Assembly (NCBI GenBank): GCA_029204225.1
Contig: CM055099.1
Location: forward strand, 59,687,510-59,751,509
From: Diphasiastrum complanatum
Lineage: Eukaryota; Streptophyta; Lycopodiopsida; Lycopodiales; Lycopodiaceae
DNA: 64,000 bases
Direction: 5' to 3'
Part shown: one piece after another, positions 22,209-34,366 of the stretch
Numbering within the stretch: position 1 is the first letter of the stretch
Layout: every line of letters starts with the position of its first letter
Notes under the pieces: generated by a model
Told to the model about the DNA's origin: nothing
Databases searched by the model: none
Seen by the model: only the letters and a program-made list of their open reading frames with translations
Translations under genes and position numbers: made by a program

Positions 22209-23677
22209 GGACATAGCTAGCTATTGACCTAGTTGTAGCTAGATGTTGACCAAGAGGATTATAGTTGTACAAAATCTTAGGCTTTACTAAGATTAGTTGT
22301 AGCTATGTTAACCCTAGCTAGGTTTATAGAGTCCTAATTCGATTGAGCTACAGATTTCAATCTAGTTAATATGTCTCTAGTTCGCTATAGCAAGTTAGAA
22401 TTCAGCATAGTTGGCTAGTATTAGAGTAAGTATACTCTAGGCTTAAACATATTTCTTCGTGTGGATGTAGCCCATATTGGGTGAACCACGTATATATGTT
22501 TCATTCATGTATTGTGTTCTTCTATGTTTTATTTTCACATTCAATGATCCTATTCCTAACAAAACTAAGTCTCTCTCTCTCTCAAAACAATCCGACTCCA
22601 AAGATCGTCAACAATATGGTTGGCAACACTATTCCTTTGGCATTCTCCAATAATATGCCTAAAGTTTTTGATTTGTAGCTATTTGATTGGCGACGATTTT
22701 TAGATATATGTTGTTCTAGTTTGTTGTAATTTCTTTCTTACCCTTGTAAATGCTTGCAATAATTTATGTACTTTTTTTTATGCTTCATATGACATAATTT
22801 CTCTGCCTTTCCACTATTGTAAATGAGATAATTTTTGTGCTTGTGTGGATTGGCATGATATTATGAGGATGATATGCTTCATGGAAATCTACCCTAGGGC
22901 AAATTTCCAAGTAAAGAATTATTCTCATAATGGGCAGGGAATCATGATACAAAGCTTCAATGATGGTTATTGTAGCAAACTTTGTCCAATATCTAGACCA
23001 CCTAGTGACAAATATCATGACATGACAAACTATTGCCTACCCTTATGTTCACTACCTAGGTTCGTCCTTCTTAGGTGTTTGGGCACAAGCTGTCCTTCTT
23101 AGGTGTTTGGGCACAAGGCTAAACACTATATCCAAGCTACTCGATTTAATCAATCATGCGAAAGTACGCAACGTGAATATTGCATGATATGTAAATTTCA
23201 TTAATTACTTGACCATGATAAAAAAGAGAGTCCTACTTGAGTTTCTTGAGAAAGAAAGTATATAAAGTGAAACCATATGAAGTGTTACAAAACTTATAAT
23301 TGCAATCAATTCCTACTTTCAAATTGAAGATATGGTATCAGATAAAATTTGAAGAATTGTTATGGAAACAAAAATTTGCATACATTTTCTTTTGAAGAAG
23401 ATTTGCAAAAACGTCTTGTAGAATGAATCCTATGGCATGCATTGTATCAAAAAGAAGCCTAGCAACTATAGTTGTTTGAAGAATATAACTACTAGAAGAT
23501 AGAAGCTATATATAAATTTTAGTTGAATGTACCAAATCTTTTCTACCCATACATAAAATAATTATTAGTTAGAAACTTCATAGCCAACTTAAAAAATTTA
23601 CTACTTAAAATTGTTTTGATCATGTAAAAACTCTCATCGACTTCCACAATATCTTATGGTTGTTATAGAAAAAATGT
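22209..23677. other. Intergenic, AT-rich, no gene seen
   Basis: CTAGC-type words recur around 22210-22450, followed by AT-rich sequence. No supported ORF, RNA gene or transposon coding domain is visible. A short direct repeat of TTCTTAGGTGTTTGGGCACA lies at about 23068 and 23096. Confidence 0.5.
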
Positions 23678-24325
23678 CTAGTCATAACTAAGCTTCGCAA
23701 CCACTTCGAAGTGACTTGCCAAATATTTGCTAAACATGTCCACATTCCCAAAATCATTGGGAAAGATATATAGAAATTTAGAAGCAACATCTACACTTTG
23801 AGTATTAACTATAATACTACAATTTGGCAAAGAATAGTTAGTTTCCCAATCTGTGTAGATTTCCCACATATCAGGGAACAAGAACTGATGAGTAACTCGG
23901 GAAGAAACCATAACATCCAAACTATTCAGGTCCTCTAAACAATGCCCATATTCCTCATCTATTGGATTTTCTGCACACTCAAATTTCATAGCATAATTAT
24001 TTGCATCATTTGACAAATTAGAAACAACAACAACATTCCTAGATGAACAAATTACATCATTATCTTTAAAATCACCAACAACCTTCTCTGAAGCTAAGAC
24101 AATTATTTTAACATTTGAATCACTAAAACTCTCTAATAATGAGTCAAAATAATCGCGCACTTCCAAACTATTATGTTGATCCAATGAATAACCACAATCA
24201 ACACCTTGCAAAATAAAATGGGGACTCAAATAAGATAAAAGAATGTTACACCGAAACAAGAAACATACAAACCCTTCAAACATATGTACCTTGGCCAATT
24301 TCTTCTCTCTTAAGTGCATCTTCAA
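23678..24325 (-). CDS. Unrecognised minus-strand ORF, 215 codons
   Basis: I do not recognise this protein. It is open for 215 codons in AT-rich DNA where stops should be frequent, has balanced acidic and hydrophobic content, and contains alternating hydrophobic stretches (KIIVLASEKVVGD, NVVVVSNLSND, SIIVNTQSVDVASKFLYIF). The first 35 residues look unlike the rest and may be intron or leader, because a possible acceptor lies before QGVDCGYSL. A further open minus-strand stretch (24621-24412, VLEVCLMNATDVSTEFGMKL) and the repeat-bearing stretch upstream could be earlier exons of the same gene or relic. Confidence 0.4.
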   Translation of the reverse strand: MKMHLREKKLAKVHMFEGFVCFLFRCNILLSYLSPHFILQGVDCGYSLDQHNSLEVRDYFDSLLESFSDSNVKIIVLASEKVVGDFKDNDVICSSRNVVVVSNLSNDANNYAMKFECAENPIDEEYGHCLEDLNSLDVMVSSRVTHQFLFPDMWEIYTDWETNYSLPNCSIIVNTQSVDVASKFLYIFPNDFGNVDMFSKYLASHFEVVAKLSYD

Positions 24326-24668
24326 ACTTTACATGTCCATTGTCTTTCATCTCACTAGAAATAACAATTTGCATGGCTCTATCATGAACATTTGTCTTGC
24401 CTAGATTATATCTAAAAAACCAACGTCATTAAAAAGACAATAAAATACAAAGAAACAAAGAAACAATGACAACAAATTCTAAAAAACGTCAAAATGCTAC
24501 TTAGAAGTTTTGGATCACGACGACCTGTAAGCTTCATTCCAAACTCTGTAGAAACATCGGTTGCATTCATAAGGCATACTTCCAACACCATGACTTGTTT
24601 TGTTTGTGATTTTCTTGTCACTTATTCGAAGCACGAATGCAAGCTAAGTATAATGTCTCAATGTACTT

Positions 24669-24960
24669 TTACCATAGAACTCTTGAAAAGCCAAACATCA
24701 CCAAACATTTCCCACTCCTAAAGATATTCAAAAAGTAAAGCACGTGGAATAACCTTAGATACAGTCGACACAGCTTTATCACTTTTAAGCTTGAGATCCA
24801 TATTTGCCAAATTTTTGAGTTTAATGCCTCCACGAACAAGAAACTTCTTTGTATACTCTCCAACTTGATCACTTTGAAGCTTGAAATCCATATTTGCCAA
24901 AATTTTGAGTTTACTGCCTCCACGAACAAGAAACTTATTTGTGCAAAAATACACTTTCAA
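24669..24960 (-). pseudogene. Unrecognised minus-strand coding stretch with 30-residue tandem repeat
   Basis: Two adjacent 90-bp copies (from about 24778 and 24868) encode KFLVRGG-KLK-LANMD-KL-SD in the same frame, followed by STVSKVIPRALLFEYL. The duplication preserves frame and most differences are conservative, which suggests coding use. A frameshift near 24720 and lack of a clear start mean it is partial or broken. It may belong with the ORF at 23678-24325. Confidence 0.4.
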
Positions 24961-25068
24961 ATGAGTAATCTAACATGTTTTCGAACCTAACATAGACACT
25001 TCTTCTTCAAAATGCCACATGGTGTGCTCATGTTGATTTCACTTGAGAGCAATGTTGGGTGCATATCC

Positions 25069-25723
25069 TGTTAAATTTCACACATGTGGGACTCCCCAAC
25101 ATTGTGATTACGATCTCCTAAGATGTGGTGATTGCACAAAGATCAAGCATAGATTGAAATCCAAGATCTATCTCACAAATCTAAGGCAAGAGCACAATGT
25201 AACATGCATATATCAAACACCAGAGTACATTCACAAGTGTGGATCAAAAAACCAAGTATGGAAAAGCCTTGCTCTCGGGTAGAGAGAAAATCCAACATCA
25301 AACACTCGAGTAGAGAGAGAAAGCCAAAATAGCTCAAAATGTAGAAACTCTCATTGTCTCCAAAAAACTTACATAGGATTGATCTAAGACTCATATAAGT
25401 AGCAACTCGAGGTAGAGGGGAGTGAAACATGATTGGACCCCTTCTTTTCCTCCTCTAAATATGATTGGCTTAATAACATATGGACCCTTAATTTTGAGTG
25501 GACCAATTTCATGGATCTCTTAGTTGTGATTGGTCATATGATCTCAATACAACACATGGAAGGTGTCACTAGCCCTCCACCATCATGACATGTGTCAAGT
25601 GCCTAACTCACTCTTGGATTTGGCCTAATCTTCATGTGGTATGTGTACTTGCTCGAGTTACCTCTAATGTCAAAATTGGCCTAATCACCTACTAACATGT
25701 GGATTGACATAAAAAAGTCAACA
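25069..25723 (-). repeat. Copia-type LTR, related to the LTR at 45268-45893
   Basis: It begins TGTTAA and ends GTCAACA, followed by TACCTCCTA, which resembles the complement of a polypurine tract. The stretch TTCACACATGTGGGAC...GATCTCCTAAG and the GAGTAGAGAGAGAAA motif are shared with the LTR at 45268-45893. No RNase H coding sequence follows on its right, so this is a solo or orphan LTR. Confidence 0.6.
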
Positions 25724-25854
25724 TACCTCCTAACTCAACATAGATAACTTAATTTTCACATATCTCATAAGCAATGCACTTGTTTTACATCTACATAATA
25801 TATATGTGAGCTTGCATTTCTACTCATGTGTGCGTGTGAGCATTTCTTGGGGAC
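25724..25854. other. Short AT-rich spacer
   Basis: No feature seen. Confidence 0.4.
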
Positions 25855-26293
25855 CGCTTGCCCCCATTGCAGAGGACCTCTATCATGGCCCCATTGCCCA
25901 AAGCCTCGTCACCCTGAGGACCCCTACCATGGCCCCATTGCCCAAAGACTCGTGACCCATTGCCCAGGACCATTGCCCTGCCCTCGTTGCCTAGGGCCCC
26001 TGCTCCCACAACCGGCTACCCAGGCCCCTACCCCTTCTACCTCGTATGACCCACAACCACTGCTCAAATTTGGACCAATGACACCCACTAGATGGCGAGC
26101 ATCAATCCCTGTGCCCATTGCCCAAAGACCCGTGACCCATTGCCCAGGACCATTGCCCTGCCCTCGTTGCCTAGGGCCCCTGCCCCCACAACCGGCTACC
26201 CAGGCCCCTACCCCTTCTACCTTGTATGACCCACAACCACTGCTCAGATTTGGACCAATGGCACCCACTAGATGGCGAGCGTCAATCCCTATG
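25855..26293. repeat. GC-rich 180-bp tandem duplication with a 43-bp-spaced lead-in
   Basis: Two near-identical 180-bp copies begin CCCATTGCCCAAAGAC at 25934 and 26114. Before them, shorter partial copies of CCCCATTGCCCAAAG recur. Since 180 is a multiple of three and stops are rare, long ORFs appear on both strands (157 and 114 codons). These are rich in P, C, H or G and show no domain, so I do not call them genes. The base composition is unlike the AT-rich flanks. Confidence 0.85.
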
Positions 26294-27547
26294 GCCTAGG
26301 CAATGCCAATAAGCATCACCCATTCTGTAGCACGTGCCAACTCTTGAGAACTCGATGAGAGAGTGAGATAGACAAGCTTTGACGATTGAGAGAGATCAAG
26401 AGACCGATTGTACATGTGAACCAAATTACATTCACGTTGACGTAGCAACAAACGTGCCAAAATAGCTTTTTATCTCTTATCTTTTATTACCCATTTCAAA
26501 TGAGCTAGGTGGCAATAGTCATGGTCTTTAATCTTTGATGATGGATCATCTGAACACTCTATTAATTAATACATTTATACCTCAACATGTCATCATGGCT
26601 TTTAGAAGTTTGAGTTACTGGTAAGACGCATGTTCTCCCATTGTGTTTTGTGTTTCAATGTGACAAATAAAGATTTTCTTTTGTAGAGGTGAACTCATCA
26701 CAAGTTTTATATTCAATACAATGCAAAGTCTATACAAGATAACTTTACAATGAGATACTTAAGTGTAAAAATCTCAAATATAACAATATCAGTGGATTTT
26801 TGTGTGTGTCATTCATTAGAGAGATTTTTTAGCACACAACATACAATTATTTCATGTAAAGCCTTGAAATGGTGTATTCTACAAACCCTGAATTGGCGGT
26901 TGATGCATACTACTATTGGATTTTGATATAAGGTAGCCATAAGAAACTTGATGGTAAGATTCTTGAGGAAAAAAAGTATTCGAATTTGTTACTGTGGGTT
27001 GCAAATTTGGGATGAACCTTGAAATGGTATAGAAACTAGATTCAGCAAGGTGTAGTTAAACAATGACAATAGGCATGAGTTCTCAATTAAGAAAACTAAA
27101 AAGAACTTTTGCAGAGGTTAAATTTTGGTACAAACAAGACTTCTACACTGTCAATCTTGTTGAGCTTATGAAGTTTGCTTTTAACGGCACTGAAATCCGA
27201 GCTCAAACGGGTGAGGTATGGTAATTCAAAGAATTTGAATATAAAATGTAAATGTATTTAAGGGAGGATAAGAATAAAAATTAAAAATAAAATAAATAAT
27301 GATTAGTACAGTTGGTTGCAAAGCGTTAAACTCCGAGATTTGATCACTTTTGGCTTTTAACTATACAAAAATCCGATTTGAGGCCTTCTGAATAGAGGTG
27401 TGGTCCTTGATGAGGATGGACCTACTTGTACTGCCGGTAGGATTGGCGGTTCTTCTGCTATATCTGGAGCTCCCCCCTGGTCCATGCTCAAATCTACCCC
27501 TGTATCAGAGGGGAGAATTGCAGCATGACTGGTACGGGGATTTGTGG
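26294..27547. other. Intergenic or left flank of G2, no gene seen
   Basis: AT-rich, only short ORFs. The left LTR of G2 would be expected here or beyond, but no TGTAGTGGGC-like start matching its right LTR was found. Confidence 0.45.
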
Positions 27548-29416
27548 TCAGGCTTCCAACACTTGAGCGACAGGTTTTTCATAGGCGGTGATAGTCTCTT
27601 TAGCCTTTGCCAACTCGGTTGAAGCTGCTTCTTTGAACCTATCAAAGCGGCCTTGGAATCCCTGAAGGGCCAAATTGTATGTCTCCACTTTCTTGAACAA
27701 ATACACAATCTCCGTCGGTGTGACCGGATGATCTGGTATTTGCGTTTGAAGATACGCATCACGTTCAAGGGTGGTCGCATCCAATTCAGCTTGAAGCTGC
27801 GTGCAATCTTGTTCGGCCATTTGTAATTGACCCTTCAGCAGCTGTACTTGTTGCTTTGCATCCTGCACGGCCTTATCCACCATATCCTGTGCGGTTGTCA
27901 GGGCATTTTGCAGAGAGTTGACATAGTCTTCCAAGCGATCAGCTTGTTGCTGGGCCAACTTCTTTTCGGCTTCAATCTTGTCTTCATGATGTTTGGCAAT
28001 CTTTAACTCTCGATCCAGCTGGACAATTTTCTGGCTGATCAGAGTGTTTTTGGACCCCAGAGCGGAGATTCTCTGCTCCATTTCCTTCTTCTTATCCAGT
28101 ATAGACTGGATCACTTGCGCAAGGCTTGAGACCAAACCGAGAGCATCATCAGAATCGACGGTGGTGGAGGCGGCAACAGCAAGAGGACCTGATGGAACTG
28201 TCATTGGTTGGCGTGGAATAGGTGCCACTAGCTCTTTTTCTTCCAAAATGTCTTCCTCTTCAAATCCCTTAGACACTGTGGCATCGAACTGTTTTGGTGA
28301 TTTTACAGCTTTGTCGACCCGAAGTGCAGTTGGGCTTTCTTCTGTATGAGGTTGCTGGTTGACATCTTCAACACCAACAGTAGATTCATGGATATGTTTG
28401 AATCCTCTTCCAAGGGATTAGAGTTCAAAGGGCGCATGGCTCTAGGGCATTTCAAAAATTTTGGCGGCCCCAAAGGGATCGGAATCATCAAACATATCCA
28501 TAAAAAACTGCGTGTTTTTTGAAGTGGCTTCAGTGTGTGGGGGTGTGGCGGCCTGGGCATCTGTGATGGGAATGGTAGGCCCAATGGTCACAAACTGTCC
28601 TTGATTGGAAGCAGAGGCGAGGGAAGCATCAGAGGCTAGGGTAATGGGAAGTCCAGTGCGAACAACAACAGGGGGAGGAAGCGCAGCTGATGAGGTATGC
28701 CTAGTGCGACGTCGTGACACGAAAGGTGAGTCAGAAATTACGATCTCGTTGCGTAGACGACGACGACTATGAGAACTTGAGGCCTGGTGAGACGACTCGG
28801 ACAATGCTTCTTTGTAGACCGAAAGCATAGAATCTAGGTGAAAGTCGTGGATTCTGTTTTCTAAGTGAGAAGCGGCTAAAAGGGACAATAAAGAACCAGC
28901 AGCAAACTGATGCGTAGTGTTGGCCTTAATAGCTCGTTTGAGCTCACCAGAAATAGTCTTGAACCAATTATATGGTTCAAGAGGGGCTTTGGCCAACTTG
29001 GTGTGGGACTCCACTATTCTATGGAGGATTTGTGATGTGATGCGGTTTTTCCTGAGGTTGCCAACCATCAGGAAGTTGTTCAGTAGCTGGACAACAGCAT
29101 GGATTGAAGGCTCAGTGATGGCTTCCAGAAGGTATCCGTCATTGGTCCAGTGCAGATCATTAGTGAGGTCAATGTAGGGCTTGATGGCCTGTTTGGCCTG
29201 CTTGTGATTGGGTGAGGCCTGCGTACCGGATGTTATACCTATGGCTGCAAGGGCGGCCTCAGTGACGCGCACCTTGTGTGTGGTTCCCTGAAAAGTGATA
29301 TAAAATTTGGGTTTCTCTTCCTTACATGTATTGAAGGCAAGAGTGATGAAATCCATATTGATCCTGCCAGAAAAGGCTTTCTCATGAATACCCATTGCAG
29401 TGAGCGGGTCATCCAC
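27548..29416 (-). pseudogene. G2 extra ORF downstream of integrase (env-like position)
   Basis: Two open stretches in one frame, 29416-28445 and 28276-27548, are joined by readable sequence with only two nearby stops (TAG and TAA), so an ORF of about 620 codons is likely. The first part has alternating hydrophobic and charged helices (YLLEAITEPSIHAVVQLLNN, GSLLSLLAASHLENRI) and a basic RSRRRLRNE-type patch near 215-240. The second part is a long coiled coil: heptads run from about KKKEMEQRISAL to TTLERDAYLQ. No signal peptide, membrane segment or enzyme motif is seen, so it is not a classical envelope protein. The N-terminal half recalls plant gypsy accessory ORFs of the Athila/Tat group, but that is a loose resemblance. 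An upstream frame (29733-29239) overlaps its start and may hold the true N-terminus after a frameshift. Confidence 0.6.
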
Positions 29417-29774
29417 TGAGTGACCATGCTTGTGCTAGGAAGGATCATGATGTCCGTTGCAGATGGGACATCACGATGGATAGTATAGCGCGGAGACTGA
29501 GAAGTATCGGTAGAAGACACGGTGATTAGAAAGGAAATATAAAACGTGTGAAAGTGTTTCAGAAAGCAATGCAGGAATTTTGGAAGGCTCTGGTTGCAAG
29601 AAAAATTCGCAAGAGCTTCACTAGCACAAGTGAGGAATGAGTCGAAATCAGCCAACTTATAGGTGAAGCTGGTGGGTCCAATACACTGAATAGTAGTTTG
29701 GCTGATAAGTTCTGAACAAAAATTTGCAAGCATGTACAGTGTTGTGAAAATAGGCTATAAAAATCTTGGCGAAG

Positions 29775-30110
29775 GTTTCTGGGGATTTGATTCTATCAGA
29801 CAAATGTTTTCCAGGGCTGGCAAAGGATGAACCTTTGCCCAGAAGGGTCCTTTACCTAGGTATTCTCATAAATGCATTTTTCCCAGATCTGAACCTATGG
29901 ATAACCTAATTTAGACATTTTAAAATCATCTAGTTGGTCGGCGAAGGTTCATAATGAGGTTAAGATGCTCGACAAAGGTTTCCAAAATGGCATATCACTG
30001 ATCCTTCGCCTAGCTCAAAAAGTGGGGTGTTCCTAGACAGGAACTTTCGCCCACCTCAAATTAGATAAATCTAGAGTGGACGTACATTTTGAGAGCTCAG
30101 CGAAGATTTT
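29775..30110 (-). repeat. G2 post-integrase spacer with iterated GGCGAAGGTT motif
   Basis: Variants of GGCGAAGGTT (or its complement AACCTTCGCC) occur about seven times, for example near 29775, 29816, 29938, 29970, 30003, 30046 and 30100, in both orientations. The same motif recurs in the leader of the element at 36560-37210. Confidence 0.65.
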
Positions 30111-30355
30111 TGGTACTATATAGGCCAAATCTGACCAAGACAGTGATTTTATAAGGCATTTTCCATCAAAAAATACTGTGCTTTCTTTTTCCCATGCTGA
30201 TGACTTTCTGACTTTTGCTCATCAGTCTTTACTCAATTTTTGCTCATCTTTTTTTTTTTTTTTTTAATGTCTTTTTCCATAAAACTCAGCAATTTAAATA
30301 TTGAAAACAATAAATTTGAAAAACAAATAGAATAAAATAAAATAAACCATTGAGA

Positions 30356-33354
30356 TCAGGCTTGCTGAACTGGCGGAGCAGGCTGCCAAAACTTGCGTAA
30401 TCGGTTGCCATTCACCAAAGTATCAAATCGTTTTCCATCCAAGTGCTCAAGAATTACAGCACCATAGGTCAGGATTTCCTTCACTTTATATGGGCCTTCA
30501 CCAGTAAACTTCAACTTTCTCTTGATCAGCTTGGTTTTGTACATCAATGCAAGATCTCTTGCTTTCAGATCTTTTTTGTGCAATCGACGATCGTGTCATG
30601 CCTTGCGGCGGCCTTTCTCTGCTGCTAAGGCATGAACTGCCATCAATCGGGTTTCACATAATTTGTGCAATGCTTCATGACGGAGTTGTAAAGACTTATC
30701 ATCATTTAATCGTTCCGTTGCTGCTATGCGTAAGGATGGGATTAAAAATTCAATTGACAGCATCTTGACCATAAACCAGTTGAAAAAGTGTTTGATTTGT
30801 ACTATTTTTGTAAGCGGTTCTGAATGCCCATAATGTTCCATACAGTTTATGTTCCCAATCAGACCGACTCGCTTCAATTGTCTTTGTCATAATGGTGCAG
30901 AGAACCTTATTGGAAGATTCAGCTTGGCCATTCCCTCTGGGATAGTAGGGAGTCCTAAATCTGTGTATAACGAAAAAATCTTCCAGTAAACACTTTATTG
31001 TTTGATTAACAAAGTGTGTATCCCTGTCACTGACAATCTCGATCGGACATCCAAATCTAATTATAATATTTTCATATAGAAACTTGGTCGTAGATTTTAC
31101 ATCAACAACTTTGACAGCTTTGGCTTCAACCCACTTGGTCATATAATCAGTTGGTACGATAATGTATCGGGCCTGAGATCCTTGCGCGGCAGGGTGAATA
31201 GGTCCCACATAATCCAGTCCCCATTTTTCAAACGGTTCTTGCAATAAAACCGAATGCAAGGGTTCATAGTTCTGACGAGTAGGTCATCGTGCTCGCTGAC
31301 AAACATCACATGTCTGAATAAAATTTTGTGTCCTTGTGAAGCGTCGGCCACCAACAACCTGATTGCAAAAGTTTGCGAACAGTAATATCTGTAGAGAAGT
31401 GTCCTCCACCCATGCCATCATGTGAAAACATGATTAAATCTAGAACTTCATGCAGTAAAACACATCTTCACAAAATATTATCTGATCCACGACGATACAA
31501 TTGTTCGGCAAGTAATTGATAAGGTTGAGCCTTATGAATCAGTTGTCTCTTCTGTTCTTTTGTCAAGGAGTCATTCAGTTGTCCTAGCATCAGGTACTCA
31601 ACAATATCTGCTGCCCACTCAGGTATTGCTTCAACATAGAACAATGCAGCATCTGGCAGTTCATCATCCACTTAAGTGTTAACTGGTGCGGATTCGATTC
31701 GCGAAACGTGATCGGCTAGATAATGTTGCTTGCCCTTTCAATTCGAAAGTCAAATTCAGTCAATAACAATAACCATCTTGCAATGCGTCCAGTATTGCAT
31801 GTCTTGTTTACCAAGTAAAGTAACGGTTGATGATCCGTATAAAATGCAAAGTGCGTTTCGATGAGATAGTGACGAAATTTTTGAGCATAAAAAATCATGG
31901 CTAATGCCTCTTGTTCCGTTGTTGAATAATTCTTTGTTGGATCTGTGAGTTGTTTGCTCGCAAATCGTATAGGATAATCCTTCTTATAGTCACCTGGCTG
32001 CATCAAAACTGATCCAATGGCGTATTTTGAGGCATCTGTATGAATATGAAACTCTATCGTCCAATCTGGAGAACGCAGTATTGGTGCTGAAGTAAATGCT
32101 TTTTTTAATTTTTCAAAGGCTTCTAACGCCTCTACTGTCCAAATAGGAACAATAGTCAGTTTGTATATAGGTCATCCTAAATCCGCAGAGAAGATACTAA
32201 AAATTTGATAGTAGTTCGCATGACCCATAAACACATAACCTCCACGAATTGTTGTTGGCGGTGGCAATTCCACAATAACTTTGATCTTGGAATAATCTGA
32301 GGCAATACCATGTCTCGATATCACATGTCCAAGCACAACTCCGTGGGAAACCCATATCTGACATTTTTCTGGATCTAGAGAAATCTGATATTTGCGACAT
32401 CTTTCAAATACTTTCTCCAATCGATCTAGGTGGTCTGCATCTATACTATGGACTCCCAGGTCATCCAAGTAAATTTCAAGGAATTTCTGCAGATAATCTT
32501 TAAAAGCAGATTGCATTACTCTTTGGAATGAACTTGGTGCATTACAGAGTCCAAACGACATTACTTTGTAAGCATAGGTGCCCCATTATGTTGCAAAAGC
32601 AGTTTTGTGGTGATCGGCAGGTGCACTTAACCTGGTTGTAACCACTATAAGCTTCCGCTCCGACAAGGCGATCCAAAATGCTTTCAATAAAAGGTAACGT
32701 AAAGTGATCCTTCCGCGTCACTTTGTTCAACGCTTTGAGATTCACACAGATTTGCAATTTCTCATTTTTCTTAGAAACAATGACAATCGGTGAAATCCAT
32801 TCAGTGTGCTCGATCTCATAAATGAAATCGGCGTCAAGCAATCTCTGAAGTTATTTCTTTATCAGGTCTGCCACATTAGGATTACAATGATAGACCTTTG
32901 TAACCTTTGGAACTGCATCAAGTACTAAAGGTATGGTATGTTCAATCACTGATGTCGGAATACCCTCCAGGTCTTAATAAGTCCATGCGAAGCAATCTTG
33001 ATACTTAATAAGTAACATGCGTAGTGCTTGATACTGTTCAAGAGTAAGTTGTGATCCAACTTGTACAATTTTTTTCGGTTCTCCTAGTTCGGCAAGATTC
33101 ATTGGCTGTGTCCTAGCTGGGCCATCGTAAACCTCTTTAGATTCCGGCATGTGTTCTTCGGGTTCACGATGTGCTTTAGGTAACATGATAACCACATCAT
33201 CCAGTGTATAACATTTAAAATGCTCAAGCATATCATGTTGGACTACATCTGCTTGTTCTTTTTCGAAAGGACTTGTCTTGGATCTTCGCTTAGCCTTCTT
33301 AGTAGGAATTGATTGTGGAGGTGATGACTTCGGAGAAGATGAATTTTTCTTCAT
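30356..33354 (-). pseudogene. G2 pol: reverse transcriptase, RNase H, integrase (broken)
   Basis: From the minus-strand 5' end: a pre-RT stretch (33354-32974), RT with WISPIVIVSKKN and LDRLVGAEAYS (32841-32542), PFGLCNAPSSFQRVM-type motif and intact YLDDLGVHS (32561-32172), RNase H with YSTTEQEALAM and TDHQPLLYLV (32006-31716), integrase core with WGLDYVGP, VSDRDTHF and YYPRGNGQAESS (31259-30750), and an integrase C-terminal region with DLALMYKTKLIKRKLKFTGEGPYKV (30583-30356). Each junction has a stop or frameshift. The integrase core in particular retains the D, D and E positions. Confidence 0.85.
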
Positions 33355-33393
33355 AGGTGAAGACTTTCTAGACGATGATGTCTTACTCGAATT

Positions 33394-34366
33394 CTAACTT
33401 GAAGAATCATCCTCGACTTTTCCTTTGTCTTTATCCAATAAGGGTGGCACTTTCTTTGAATCAATCTTTTGAGGGAGATTTTCCCATTTCAGGACCGTAT
33501 TATAATGTTGCTTAGCTTGTTTTTTTGTCATCGATCCTATGATCTTGTCTTCTTTCAATATAACTGCTTTGGACGGTTTTATTGCTGGTTCATCAGGAAC
33601 ATTACGCACTCCAAATCTGATCGGATCCATATGATTTATAGTCTGCTCATCCGTAAGTTCAGCATTGCCATCATAAGTCAAGAAATGACTCACAAGAATA
33701 AGTTCATCCTCAATCGGATCTGGTATAGCTTCTGTTGATATCTAGGCTACATTCAGCACATTTACTATGGTGTATCCAAAGTTCGATCTAACAAGGAAAT
33801 CTTGCTCAAATCTGATTGATTATCTTGTTGACACACATATCCTGCTGTACAGTCAATCGTTGCAAGAGTTTCATTCCAATTGATAGTATCCGTTTGAGAA
33901 TCTTAATGAACTCACAATTTTTCTATTGGTCAATCACAAGTGTGATCCGTTGTTGACGAATCATTATCCTCTTTTTGAACCACTAGTTTGATAGTCCATG
34001 TTGTAGGATCAACTTTAACTGCACATTCACGATTTTCGAAAGTGATTTTTCCGATACCCCAGTTATGAATTATTTGCGCAACTCGTAACCATGGACGTCC
34101 CAATAGAACTCGATAGACATTTGGTGCTTTTGGTAAGTCCATCACTACGAAAGCAATGACGAACTGTACTCCCGCAATTCTTACACGTATATCTTCCACC
34201 ATTCCTCATGGACAAACTGTCGATCAGGTAGCTTAATAGCAAAAGTAGCAGGCTTAATCTTTGTAAGGCCCCATTTTGCACATAGCTTTGTAGAGATCAG
34301 GTTAACTCCTGAACCGCCATCTATCACGGCTGCTTCTTTAGGAAATTGTCTATGCTGTATCGGCAA
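33394..34366 (-). pseudogene. G2 aspartic protease and protease-RT linker
   Basis: 34366-34181 carries AVIDGGSGVNLIS, an intact active-site loop of gypsy proteases. After a frameshift 34202-33930 carries VLLGRPWLRVAQ, the typical C-terminal strand. The linker at 33693-33394 is hydrophilic and Lys-rich. A close relative of the segment VDPTTWTIK in the protease tail reappears in the plus-strand relic at 46452-48380. Confidence 0.75.

Noticed and set aside
25826-26299. 157-codon plus and 114-codon minus ORFs, Pro/Cys- or Gly-rich
   Set aside because: Both are read from the same 180-bp tandem repeat, overlap on opposite strands and have no domain.
30240-30270. Poly-T run as terminator or A-tail of a retroposon
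   Set aside because: It lies in AT-rich spacer of G2 with no retroposon body or target duplication on either side.
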